Shown: positions 7,637-16,045 of the stretch, in pieces
Numbering within the stretch: the stretch's first letter is position 1
Layout of the letters: the number at the start of each line of letters is the position of its first letter
DNA from: Halopseudomonas sabulinigri
GTDB lineage: Bacteria > Pseudomonadota > Gammaproteobacteria > Pseudomonadales > Pseudomonadaceae
DNA length: 64,000 nucleotides
Direction of reading: 5' to 3'
NCBI RefSeq assembly: GCF_900105255.1
Contig: NZ_LT629763.1
Coordinates: 2,356,001-2,420,000 of the forward strand
Notes under the pieces: model-generated
Seen by the model: the letters and a program-made list of their open reading frames with translations, nothing else
What the model was told of the DNA's origin: nothing
Databases searched by the model: none
Translations under genes and position numbers: made by a program

Positions 7637-9259
7637 ATGATCCGCATAAACGAACTGCAATTGCCCCTCGACCACCCCGCCGATGCCTTGCGTACGGCCA
7701 TTGTGGCGCGCCTGAAAATCAGCGATGCCCAGTTGCTGGCTTTCAGCGTATTCAAGCGCAGCTACGACGCGCGCAAGAAGAACAGCGAAATCACCTTTGT
7801 CTACATCATTGATGCCACGCTGGCCGACGAAGCGCCAGTGCTCAAGCGCTTTGCCGAGGACCGCAACGTGCGACCCGCGCCGGACACCGCGTACTATCCG
7901 GTTGCCCAGGCACCCGAGGGGCTGACTGAGCGCCCGCTGATCATCGGCTTTGGCCCCTGCGGCCTGTTCGCCGCACTCACCCTGGCGCAGATGGGCTTCA
8001 AGCCCATAGTGCTGGAGCGCGGGCGAGACGTGCGCAGCCGTACCAAGGACACCTGGGCGCTATGGCGCAACAAGGTGTTGTCACCCGAATCCAACGTGCA
8101 GTTTGGTGAAGGCGGCGCGGGCCTATTCTCTGACGGCAAACTCTACAGCCAGATCAAGGACCCCAAGTTCTATGGTCGCAAGGTCATGCAGGAGTTTGTC
8201 CGCGCCGGCGCGCCAGAGGAAATCATGTTCGTCAGCAAGCCACACATCGGCACCTTTCGCCTCACCGGCGTAGTGTCGAGCATGCGCGAAGAAATCAAGG
8301 CACTGGGTGGCGAAGTAAGATTTGATAGCCGCGTTACCGATTTCATCATCAACGACGGTCGCATCGAAGGCGTGCAGCTGAGCAGCGGTGAAGAGTTACG
8401 CAGCCGTTATGTGGTGCTCGCGCTGGGCCACAGCGCGCGCGATACCTTCCGCACGCTACACCAGCGTGGCGTCTATGTTGAGGCCAAACCCTTCGCCGTC
8501 GGCTTTCGTATCGAACACCCGCAATCGCTGATCGACCAGGCGCGGCTCGGCAAATACGCCGGCCATCCGGAGCTGGGCGCGGCTGATTACAAGCTGGTAC
8601 ACCACGCCAAAAACGGCCGGGCGGTGTACAGCTTCTGCATGTGCCCGGGCGGCATGGTGGTAGCCGCGACCTCAGAGCCAGGCCGCGTAGTGACCAACGG
8701 CATGAGCCAATATTCGCGCAACGAGCGCAATGCCAATGCCGGCATTGTGGTGGGCATTCATCCCGAGCAGGACTTCCCCGGCAGCCCGCTGGCTGGCGTT
8801 GAGCTGCAGGAGAAACTGGAGTCTCGTGCCTATGAGCTGGGCGGCAGCGACTACTGCGCGCCCGGCCAGCTGGTTGGCGACTTTATCCGCGGCAAGGCCT
8901 CCAGCACCCTCGGTGAAGTGCAGCCATCCTATCAACCGGGCGTGCTGCTGGGCGACCTGGCGCAAGCGCTGCCTGCCTATGCGATTGATGCCATCCGCGA
9001 AGCTTTGCCGGCCTTTGGCAAACAGATTCGCGGCTTCGACCGGCATGATGCGGTACTCACCGGGATCGAAACTCGTACCTCATCGCCCGTGCGCATCAAG
9101 CGCGACAATCTCTCGCTGCAGAGCCTCAACACGCGTGGCCTCTACCCCGCCGGTGAAGGGGCTGGCTATGCCGGCGGCATTCTCTCGGCAGGCGTCGACG
9201 GCATCAAGGTGGCAGAGGCACTGGCCACCGCGATGCTGGCGGATTTAAAGAGCGTGTAA
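7637..9259 (+). CDS. FAD-dependent dehydrogenase (COG2509 type)
   Basis: 540 residues. An N-terminal domain of about 95 residues (RINELQLPLDHPADALRTAI) precedes a Rossmann FAD motif IIGFGPCGLFAALTLAQMG near 103-121. Further FAD-family signatures are FGEGGAGLFSDGKL and the C-terminal GLYPAGEGAGYAGGI. This matches the large uncharacterised NAD/FAD-utilising dehydrogenases found in many bacteria. No membrane segments. It is transcribed alone, divergent from the small helical gene across a 250-bp spacer. Reaction unknown. Confidence 0.88.
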   Translation: MIRINELQLPLDHPADALRTAIVARLKISDAQLLAFSVFKRSYDARKKNSEITFVYIIDATLADEAPVLKRFAEDRNVRPAPDTAYYPVAQAPEGLTERPLIIGFGPCGLFAALTLAQMGFKPIVLERGRDVRSRTKDTWALWRNKVLSPESNVQFGEGGAGLFSDGKLYSQIKDPKFYGRKVMQEFVRAGAPEEIMFVSKPHIGTFRLTGVVSSMREEIKALGGEVRFDSRVTDFIINDGRIEGVQLSSGEELRSRYVVLALGHSARDTFRTLHQRGVYVEAKPFAVGFRIEHPQSLIDQARLGKYAGHPELGAADYKLVHHAKNGRAVYSFCMCPGGMVVAATSEPGRVVTNGMSQYSRNERNANAGIVVGIHPEQDFPGSPLAGVELQEKLESRAYELGGSDYCAPGQLVGDFIRGKASSTLGEVQPSYQPGVLLGDLAQALPAYAIDAIREALPAFGKQIRGFDRHDAVLTGIETRTSSPVRIKRDNLSLQSLNTRGLYPAGEGAGYAGGILSAGVDGIKVAEALATAMLADLKSV

Positions 9260-9299
9260 TACCAGCAAGTTCATTTAAGACTTTATCTGTGCGGCGAAA

Positions 9300-9806
9300 T
9301 CAAGGATGCGCTTCGCCGTGCTGTCGGTAAGTTGGCAGGACTGGCGCACTTTCAGGTACCGGTTGCGCTTTTAACTCAGCTATCAAAGCCTTCATCTCAG
9401 CAATTTCCCGCACTTGGGCTTTGATGATGCCGTCGGCCAACTCGCGCACGCGCGGGTCGCGAATACGGGCACGCTCGCTGGTCATGATCGCAATGGAATG
9501 GTGTGGAATCATCGCGCTCATATAACTCACATCATCAACCGTCTGCTGGCTGCGCACCAACCAAAGAGACCCCGCAAAAATAAGCAGCGATACGCCCAGG
9601 ATCACGCTATTCAAAAGCTTGTTCGCGTACATTTTCCACATGAATAGCATCATCACCACACCCATGGTCGCGCCCATCAGCAAGGCCATCCAGGCGCGCG
9701 TCTGACTGAAAGTAACGTGCTCCACGGCGTACGTGTTGAGATACATCAGACCGAACATCACGATGGTTGATGTAGCTATCATGCTGAAGAACATGCGGTA
9801 AGACAT
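9300..9806 (-). CDS. DUF305 membrane protein of the copper locus
   Basis: 168 residues from the ATG behind GGAGG. Three hydrophobic segments (about 5-22, 32-52 and 60-82) are followed by a periplasmic DUF305 region with the signature MSAMIPHHSIAIMTSERAR and a tail REIAEMKALI. DUF305 proteins often lie beside copper oxidases; the His/Met residues suggest metal binding. It is last in a five-gene minus-strand series running from the cupredoxin, with 11 nt to the glutaredoxin-MauE gene. Confidence 0.85.
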   Translation of the reverse strand: MSYRMFFSMIATSTIVMFGLMYLNTYAVEHVTFSQTRAWMALLMGATMGVVMMLFMWKMYANKLLNSVILGVSLLIFAGSLWLVRSQQTVDDVSYMSAMIPHHSIAIMTSERARIRDPRVRELADGIIKAQVREIAEMKALIAELKAQPVPESAPVLPTYRQHGEAHP

Positions 9807-9817
9807 ACTTCCTCCTA

Positions 9818-10567
9818 TCAGATGGTTTTTACCAACATCCAGATAGCCATACCGACCATCATCAGATTCTCGGTAAGCGAAATAAAGCCAAGGGGTACAT
9901 TGCTGTCGCCACCGACACAAGCGCACTTGAGTTCGCGCTTATCCACATAAACCGCTTTGAATACCGATACAGCGCCAATAGTGCCTATGATCATCGCCAG
10001 CGGAATGGCCAGCCAGAGCATCGCCCCGGCGATCATCAATATGCCGGCAAGCGCCTCACCGAAGGGGTACAGATAGGCATATCGCACCCAGCGTTGCGCC
10101 AACAGGTCGTACCCTAGAAACATATTCGAGAAGCTTTCCAGGTCACGCAGCTTGAGTATCGCCAGCACACACATGGAAATGGCAACAAACCACTCCAGGG
10201 CGCGCACACTAAACACAGTGCCCAGCGCAGCAAAACTGAACCCCAGCGCCATTAGCGCCGCTGTGGCGAAGACCGCAATTACCGGTTGGTAGGTCACTGC
10301 ATCCGGATCCTTTACCGACTTGCCAAAATAGCGGCGCAAATCGTCATAACCCCCTACGCGCTGGTTATCGATAAAAGTTTGCGGCGTGGTATCAACATCG
10401 TGCTTGTGCTTGAAAGCATCGGTTTCTTCGCGACTTGTCAGCCAATGATCTTCCACCTGAAAACCTTCGCGCTTGAGCAGGTCGAGAGATTTCAGCCCAA
10501 AGGGGCAGAGATGGTTTTTCATTACCATGCGATAGAGTGTTGCTTCGCGTTGTTGATCCGTCATCAC
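9818..10567 (-). CDS. Glutaredoxin-MauE/DoxX fusion membrane protein
   Basis: 249 residues. Residues 1-85 form a glutaredoxin-like domain with a single-cysteine CPFG site (NHLCPFGLKSL) and the cis-Pro region TTPQTFI followed by GGYDDLRRYFG. Residues 90-249 hold four or five hydrophobic helices of MauE/DoxX type. MauE-like proteins are linked to disulfide handling in the periplasm. Fusion with a monothiol glutaredoxin suggests redox or thiol-copper chemistry at the membrane. Start behind GAGGTGAGGTG; a second ATG codon follows directly and could be used. Confidence 0.8.
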   Translation of the reverse strand: MMTDQQREATLYRMVMKNHLCPFGLKSLDLLKREGFQVEDHWLTSREETDAFKHKHDVDTTPQTFIDNQRVGGYDDLRRYFGKSVKDPDAVTYQPVIAVFATAALMALGFSFAALGTVFSVRALEWFVAISMCVLAILKLRDLESFSNMFLGYDLLAQRWVRYAYLYPFGEALAGILMIAGAMLWLAIPLAMIIGTIGAVSVFKAVYVDKRELKCACVGGDSNVPLGFISLTENLMMVGMAIWMLVKTI

Positions 10568-10719
10568 CTCACCTCGCTTTATCCGTTACTAAAACTGCAG
10601 TTACCGCTGGCGTTATCAGCCGGACGGCTAACAGGAGCATTACTGGTCAATCAATACGCCGATAGCGGCGCGTCTTGGTTATTCCGACCTACATTGCTCC
10701 TGCCCTGTTCCGCCGCCAG

Positions 10720-11451
10720 CTAGAACATCAGGCGCACGCCAGCCACTGCAAACCAAGCCTGATCAGGCTCGCCATGTTCAGCGGCAAAATCTGCAGTGCG
10801 CCCGAAACTGCGTTCATAGACCACACCAACGTAGGGCGAAACGCTGCGGTCTATCAGGTCGTAACTCAAGCGCAGGCCCAGCTCCATGCTGCTCAGCCCG
10901 GCCCCTACACCAACCTCTTCGTCATCCGAAAAGGCCGCGTCGAGCTCAGCGGAGGGCGTTAATATCAGACGATTGCTCAGCAGGATTTCATATTCGGCAT
11001 CCAGGTCCATCGACAGGTCGCCCCGATCGCTGACATACAGATTGCTATCCATCTCAACCCAATAGGGCGCCAGACCAGCCAGCCCGACAAAAGCGTACTG
11101 CCGATTCTGCCCATCGGGCGTGTCAAAGCGCAGCCCAGCCTTGGCATCAAAGAAGGTGGAAACCGGAACCTGCAATGCCAATTGATTTTCCAGCGTCTCG
11201 TAAACCTCTTCCTGGAAGTCATACTCTCCTTCAGTGATCCAGCGAAGCTTGAGATCGTCAGTGCCGTAAAAGGCATCGGCACTCCAGTAACCCAGCTCCT
11301 CGCCGCGATCACCTGCGCGGTACTCCAATTCCTCGACCTGCACGCCATAGAAATAGCCGCTGTGCATCGAATGCTTCATTTGCGCTTCCATCGCCTGCAC
11401 AGGCACGGCTGGCAGCAAGCCAGTTGCCAGCGCAAAAATGACTTTCCTCAT
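10720..11451 (-). CDS. copB: Copper resistance outer-membrane protein CopB
   Basis: 243 residues with a signal peptide ending near residue 20 (AVPVQA). A short Met/His motif (MEAQMKHSMHSG) is followed by a beta-barrel domain with CopB hallmarks: EELEYRAGDRGEELGYWSAD, KLRWITEGEY and a C-terminal Phe. Family members often have a much longer Met-rich N-terminus, so metal binding here is reduced. The ATG overlaps the copA stop by 4 nt, so it is coupled. It works with CopA in periplasmic/outer-membrane copper sequestration. Confidence 0.9.
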   Translation of the reverse strand: MRKVIFALATGLLPAVPVQAMEAQMKHSMHSGYFYGVQVEELEYRAGDRGEELGYWSADAFYGTDDLKLRWITEGEYDFQEEVYETLENQLALQVPVSTFFDAKAGLRFDTPDGQNRQYAFVGLAGLAPYWVEMDSNLYVSDRGDLSMDLDAEYEILLSNRLILTPSAELDAAFSDDEEVGVGAGLSSMELGLRLSYDLIDRSVSPYVGVVYERSFGRTADFAAEHGEPDQAWFAVAGVRLMF

Positions 11452-13202
11452 TGCGCACCTCCTGCTGCTGTGGCCGGCCCACCTTCTACAATCACGGTGC
11501 GGAACATGCCCGCCGCCGCGTGGTAAGACAGGTGACAGTGGAACGCCCATTTACCCGGCGCATCCACTTCCGTCTCCATGTAGACGGTAGTGCCCGGCGC
11601 CACACTGACCACATGCTTGACCGGGTTCCACTTATCCGCACCCACGTCCAGAATCGACCACATGCCGTGCAGGTGCATGGGGTGAGTCATCATGGTTTCG
11701 TTGACGAATTTAAAGCGTACCCGCTCGCCATACTGCAACCGTATGGGCTCAGCATCCGCCTCCTTGACGCCGTTGATCGACCAGATATAGCGCTCCATAT
11801 TGCCCGTTAGGCGCAGTTCGATTTCGCGTGTGGGTTCGCGGTCGGCGTATAAGGGTTTTTGAGCCCGCAGGTCGGCGTACGACAGAAACTTACCATCGTT
11901 GTAGGCACTCGGAATCAAGCCGCTGCCGGAGGCGTAGAAGGGATCGGCAGGCAGCGCTGCTTCATCCATCGCCATCTTGGCGTGATCCATCCCAGCCATA
12001 CCTGACATGTCCATCTTCGAATGATCCATGCCCTGCATACCCGACATGTCCATCTTCGAATGACCCATGCCACTCATGTCGCTGTGGTTCATGTCGCCGT
12101 GATCCATACCGGCCATGTCACCGTTGTTCATGCCGCTGTGATCCATACCCGCATGCGCCATGCCCATATCAGCCATGGTCAGCAGCGGTGCCGGGCGCAG
12201 CTCCGGCATCTCGCCCTGCATGCCTTCGCGCGGCGCCAAGGTGCCGCGAGCAAAGCCCGAGCGACCCATGGATTCGGCAAACAGGGTGTAGGCGCGGTCG
12301 TCCTTGGGCTGAACGATCACGTCATAGGTCTCGGCAACACCAATACGCAACTCATCCACCGTGACCGGCTGTACGTTATTGCCATCGGCCTGCACCACCG
12401 TCATTTTCAAGCCTGGGAGCCGCACATCGAAGTAGGTCATGGCCGAGGAGTTGATCAGCCGCAGGCGCACCCGCTCACCGGGGTTGAACAATCCGGTCCA
12501 GTTCTGCTCCGGGCCTTTGCCGTTGATCAGCCCGGTGAAGCCCTGCACATCTTCCACATCAGCCGCCATCATGCGCATCTGCCCCCACATGAGCTGATCA
12601 TTCAGCGTCGCGGCAATACCATCACGCTTGCTGTCGGCCCAAAAACTGGCGACAGTCTGCTGCTGGCGATTGTAGTAATCAGGCATCATCTTCAAATTGC
12701 GCATGATGCGATCGCCCGAATGCGGGTGCTTGTCGGTGAGTTGCACCACGTAGTCGCGGTCATACCGATAAGGTTCACGACCCTGCGGCTCGATGACGAT
12801 GGCGCCGTAGGCCCCGTCCGGCTCCTGAAACCCGGAGTGACTGTGGAACCAGTAGGTCCCTGACTGCTTGATCGCAAAGCGATAGGTAAAGGTCTCGCCC
12901 GGTTCAATGCCGGGATAGCTGATGCCGGGCACACCGTCCATCTGAAACGGCAGAACCAGGCCGTGCCAGTGAATCGAAGTCATTTCGTCCAGGTTATTGG
13001 TTACCTTGATAACGACCTCTTCGCCCTCTTTAAACCGCAACACTGGCCCCGGCGAGGCGCCGTTGTAACCGATGCCCGGTTTTTGGAAACTGCCGACGTC
13101 GATCATCACCCGATCAACCGTCAGCGCGTATTCACCGCCCAGCGCCATCATCGGCGCAAGCAATACCAGTAGCAGCATCTGCCGCATCACATTTATATAC
13201 AT
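11448..13202 (-). CDS. copA: Multicopper oxidase CopA
   Basis: 584 residues (an alternative ATG at 13187 gives 579). Three cupredoxin domains with all copper motifs: HWHGLVLP, HSHSG, HPMHLHG and HCHLSYH followed by AAGMF. Between residues 350 and 420 lies a Met/His-rich insert with repeated MDHSxM units, typical of CopA copper binding. The N-terminus is a plain hydrophobic Sec-like peptide and I see no twin-arginine motif, unlike many CopA proteins. It oxidises or sequesters Cu(I) in the periplasm. Preceded by the cupredoxin gene. Confidence 0.93.
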   Translation of the reverse strand: MYINVMRQMLLLVLLAPMMALGGEYALTVDRVMIDVGSFQKPGIGYNGASPGPVLRFKEGEEVVIKVTNNLDEMTSIHWHGLVLPFQMDGVPGISYPGIEPGETFTYRFAIKQSGTYWFHSHSGFQEPDGAYGAIVIEPQGREPYRYDRDYVVQLTDKHPHSGDRIMRNLKMMPDYYNRQQQTVASFWADSKRDGIAATLNDQLMWGQMRMMAADVEDVQGFTGLINGKGPEQNWTGLFNPGERVRLRLINSSAMTYFDVRLPGLKMTVVQADGNNVQPVTVDELRIGVAETYDVIVQPKDDRAYTLFAESMGRSGFARGTLAPREGMQGEMPELRPAPLLTMADMGMAHAGMDHSGMNNGDMAGMDHGDMNHSDMSGMGHSKMDMSGMQGMDHSKMDMSGMAGMDHAKMAMDEAALPADPFYASGSGLIPSAYNDGKFLSYADLRAQKPLYADREPTREIELRLTGNMERYIWSINGVKEADAEPIRLQYGERVRFKFVNETMMTHPMHLHGMWSILDVGADKWNPVKHVVSVAPGTTVYMETEVDAPGKWAFHCHLSYHAAAGMFRTVIVEGGPATAAGGAQ

Positions 13203-13253
13203 CCGCGTCTATACCTCAGCCATTGGTTCCACCCACTGATCCAACCCCTCTGC

Positions 13254-13790
13254 TCACTGCACGCTAATCTCACCCTGCATGCCCGCCTGATAGTGGCCTG
13301 GCACATTGCAGGCAAACTGCAGATCGGCCGCTTTAGCGAATGTCCAGATAATCTCGCTCTGCTCACCGGGCTCCAGCAACACACTGTTCGGATCGTCATG
13401 TTTCATGGTCTGGCCGTTGCCCATATCCATCTCCATCATGCTGCGATCCAGCTTGTCGCCTTTCAGCACACCGTGCTGCACCATCATCAGCATTTCTGCC
13501 TGATGCCGCTCGTGCATCTCGGCGGTACCAATATTGAACTCGTGTACCAGGGCGCCCTGATTGGTAATCTCAAAGCGCACTGTTTCTCCGTCGCTGACGC
13601 TGAGGCTTTCCGGTTCGAAGTAGTTATCGTGCATGCTGATCGCAATCGTTCGCGTCACTTCGGAGGCCTTGCCTGGCTGGCCTATTGGCGCCGCAGCAGC
13701 GTGTTGATCATGCCCCACGGAGGCCTTCACGCCAGAAACAACCAGCAATGCCAGGAGCCCTGCGGTTACCGATAACAGCGTTTTCTTCAT
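13254..13790 (-). CDS. Periplasmic cupredoxin of the copper operon (CopI-like)
   Basis: 178 residues with a signal peptide ending near 23 (VSGVKA). Plastocyanin-like fold: His in GALVHEFNIG, and the C-terminal Cu loop with Cys, His and Met (FACNVPGHYQAGM). A Met/His-rich insert (HERHQAEMLMM, MMEMDMGNGQTMKHDD) resembles CopI-type cupredoxins needed for copper tolerance. First gene of the copper operon, divergent from the two-component genes across 184 bp, where its promoter should lie. Confidence 0.88.
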   Translation of the reverse strand: MKKTLLSVTAGLLALLVVSGVKASVGHDQHAAAAPIGQPGKASEVTRTIAISMHDNYFEPESLSVSDGETVRFEITNQGALVHEFNIGTAEMHERHQAEMLMMVQHGVLKGDKLDRSMMEMDMGNGQTMKHDDPNSVLLEPGEQSEIIWTFAKAADLQFACNVPGHYQAGMQGEISVQ

Positions 13791-13933
13791 AACCTTCCAC
13801 CTCTACTTCACAAGCGAATGCACACGCTTCCGGGCACTCACAAAAAATCGCTTTGAATTGACAACCACCCGGGTTGCCGATGCACTCTCACAGCCTGCTG
13901 GTCCGTGATCAGGCGCTCAGCATGGCGCGCGAA

Positions 13934-13960
13934 ACTGAATCCTGACTGAATACATCTGAA
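13934..13960 (+). promoter_or_regulatory. Three CTGAA(T) direct repeats, likely response-regulator site
   Basis: CTGAAT occurs at 13935 and 13946, and CTGAA at 13956, so the copies are about one helical turn apart and end 14 nt before the regulator ATG. OmpR-family dimers bind such direct repeats. Position and spacing suggest autoregulation or shared control of the divergent copper genes. Confidence 0.45.
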
Positions 13961-13974
13961 AAGAGAGGCACCCC

Positions 13975-14640
13975 ATGCGGCTGCTGTTGGTAGAAGATGA
14001 CCCCTTGCTGCAAAGCAGCTTGCGCCAGAGCCTGGCACAGGCTGGCTTCGCGGTAGACACCAGCGACTCAGCCCGGACAGCCACGCAGCTGGGGTTGCAG
14101 GAAAGCTACCGCGTCGCCGTGGTCGATATTGGCCTGCCCGATGGCAATGGATTGGAGGTCATGCAGCACTGGCGGCAGGGCGGCTGTGAAATGCCGGTCC
14201 TATTACTGACTGCCCGCGACGGTTGGCAGGACAAGGTCAACGGTCTCAAGGCCGGCGCCGACGACTACCTGGCAAAGCCGTTTCACTGGGAAGAACTGCT
14301 GGCTCGGCTGCACGCGCTGATCAGGCGCAGTGAAGGCCGCACCGCTAACGTCATCGAGGCTGGCCGCTATCGCCTTGACGAAGAGCGCCAACGCGTCTGC
14401 ACGCCCGACGGACAATGGCATGGCTTGACCGGCACCGAGTTTCGCTTACTGCGCTGCTTCATGAGCCGTCCGAACCGGCTGTTCTCCAAGGAAGATCTGC
14501 TGGAGCAACTCTACAACCTCGACGCCGAGCCCAGCCTGAACACCATAGAAGCCTATATCCGCCGGCTGCGTCTGTTGATTGGCCGCCATGCAATTCAAAC
14601 CCAGCGAGGCCAAGGCTATGTCTTTACTGCCCAGGAGTAA
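13975..14640 (+). CDS. OmpR-family response regulator (PhoP-like)
   Basis: 221 residues. Receiver with acidic pocket in VEDDP, phospho-acceptor Asp51 in VVDIGLPDGNG, Thr in LLLTARD and Lys in LAKPF. Then a winged-helix domain (LTGTEFRLL, IEAYIRRLR, RGQGYVF). The segment GWQDKVNGLKAGADDYLAKP is closest to PhoP among the regulators I can recall. The gene overlaps the sensor gene by 23 nt. Lying back to back with the copper operon, it could act on copper genes, although PhoP-type systems usually sense cations such as magnesium. Confidence 0.85.
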   Translation: MRLLLVEDDPLLQSSLRQSLAQAGFAVDTSDSARTATQLGLQESYRVAVVDIGLPDGNGLEVMQHWRQGGCEMPVLLLTARDGWQDKVNGLKAGADDYLAKPFHWEELLARLHALIRRSEGRTANVIEAGRYRLDEERQRVCTPDGQWHGLTGTEFRLLRCFMSRPNRLFSKEDLLEQLYNLDAEPSLNTIEAYIRRLRLLIGRHAIQTQRGQGYVFTAQE

Positions 14641-15976
14641 GCCCGGACGCTCGATTCGCACCACCCTGCTGTGCTGGTTGCTACCCTTCGCCGCCGTGTT
14701 TATGGGTGTTGCCTGGTTTCTGCACGGCGTATTGCTCGAACGCATGGCGCAGGACTTCGTGCGCGAGCGGTTGCAACAGGAAGCCGCCTTCATGGAACAG
14801 CACCTGCGCAGCGCCAGCAGCGGCGAGGCACGCCAACGCATCTGGCAACAGGCGAGCCAGAGCACCGGGGCGCACCATTTGTATGCCGTCCGCCTGGCTG
14901 ACAGCGAGCTGTTCTCGCATCCCCAATGGCGGCTCCAGTTGCAGCCCTGGCTGGAACAAACCCAGCCCGGCCTGCAAACGCTCAGTGCACAGCTACCTGC
15001 ACACACGGCGAGAAGCCAGTTTCTCGCCTACCGCATCAGCACCCAACTGGACGGGCGGCCACTGGTTATCGTGGTGGCTGAGGACGTGAGCGTCCTCAAG
15101 GCTGGCGAACATAAACTGCACCTGTGGACAGCCATAGTCGCGATCGCGCTGCTACTAGTGCTGATCGGCATGATCCTGCTGGCCGTGCACCTGGCCCTGC
15201 GCCCCACCACGCAGCTACGCTACCAACTGCAGCAACTCCGGCAAGGCAGCCGCTCACGGCTAGACGACCAGGTGCCGGCAGAATTCCAAAAGCTCATTCA
15301 GCAGCTCAACCAGTTGCTGGACACGCTGGATCAGCGGCTGGAGCACTCGCGTCAGGCGCATGCCAACCTCTCGCATAGCGTGAAAACCCCCATCGCTGCC
15401 ATCACCCAGATGATGAACAACAGCAAGGCCCCCATGACCGCCGAGATACGCCTGCAGATCGTCAGCAAGCTGGCCGAGATCAACCGTCAACTCGATAGCG
15501 CCATGCGCTGCACCCGCACCGCCGGCCCGCAACTCGGCAAAACCGCCAAGGCAGTAAACCAGACACGCGAGATGCTGTGGATGATCGGTCGCCTGCACCC
15601 GCACAAGCACTTCGAGCTGGACATCCAGGGCGATGAAAGCCAAAGCTGGCCGATAGAGGAGCAGGATCTCAACGAACTGCTCGGCAATCTGATCGACAAC
15701 GCGGGCAAGTGGGCGCATTCCCAGGTACGGGTGCAGCTGCGCCAGGATGCACAGACATTCGAGATTGCGGTGGCGGACGACGGGGCCGGCGTAGCCGAAG
15801 ATCAGCTCGAGCAATTGGGTACCCGCGGCATGCGGCTGGATCAGCAAATGCCCGGCCACGGCATCGGTTTGGCCATCGTCCGCGATATCGCCGCACGCTA
15901 TGGCGCAACCCTGAGCTTTGCACGCAGCGCGCAGGGCGGCTTGCTAGCCCGCATTCGCTTGCCTTGTCGGCCCTGA
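14618..15976 (+). CDS. PhoQ-like sensor histidine kinase
   Basis: 452 residues from the internal ATG within the end of the regulator gene. Two membrane segments (about 16-38 and 168-193) enclose a periplasmic domain of about 130 residues, followed by HAMP, HisKA with phospho-acceptor His in LSHSVKTPIAAI, the N box LNELLGNLIDNAG and the G boxes DDGAGV and GHGIGLAIV. The HSxKTP H-box is the PhoQ form. A bidirectional terminator follows 15 nt after the stop. Signal not readable; copper or divalent cations are candidates. Confidence 0.87.
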   Translation: MSLLPRSKPGRSIRTTLLCWLLPFAAVFMGVAWFLHGVLLERMAQDFVRERLQQEAAFMEQHLRSASSGEARQRIWQQASQSTGAHHLYAVRLADSELFSHPQWRLQLQPWLEQTQPGLQTLSAQLPAHTARSQFLAYRISTQLDGRPLVIVVAEDVSVLKAGEHKLHLWTAIVAIALLLVLIGMILLAVHLALRPTTQLRYQLQQLRQGSRSRLDDQVPAEFQKLIQQLNQLLDTLDQRLEHSRQAHANLSHSVKTPIAAITQMMNNSKAPMTAEIRLQIVSKLAEINRQLDSAMRCTRTAGPQLGKTAKAVNQTREMLWMIGRLHPHKHFELDIQGDESQSWPIEEQDLNELLGNLIDNAGKWAHSQVRVQLRQDAQTFEIAVADDGAGVAEDQLEQLGTRGMRLDQQMPGHGIGLAIVRDIAARYGATLSFARSAQGGLLARIRLPCRP

Positions 15977-15991
15977 GCTGGGACCGCAAAC

Positions 15992-16020
15992 AAAAAGGGC
16001 GCCCACTGGGCGCCCTCTTT
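15992..16020. terminator. Bidirectional rho-independent terminator
   Basis: AGGGCGCCC (15996-16004), loop ACT, GGGCGCCCT (16008-16016), flanked by five A residues on the left and a CTTTGTT tract on the right. It serves the sensor kinase on the plus strand and amtB on the minus strand. Confidence 0.9.
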
Positions 16021-16045
16021 GTTATTTCCGGTAGTGCCAGTCAGC

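Noticed and set aside
11975..12160. Short DNA repeats inside copA
   Set aside because: They encode the Met/His-rich copper-binding insert, so coding explains them.
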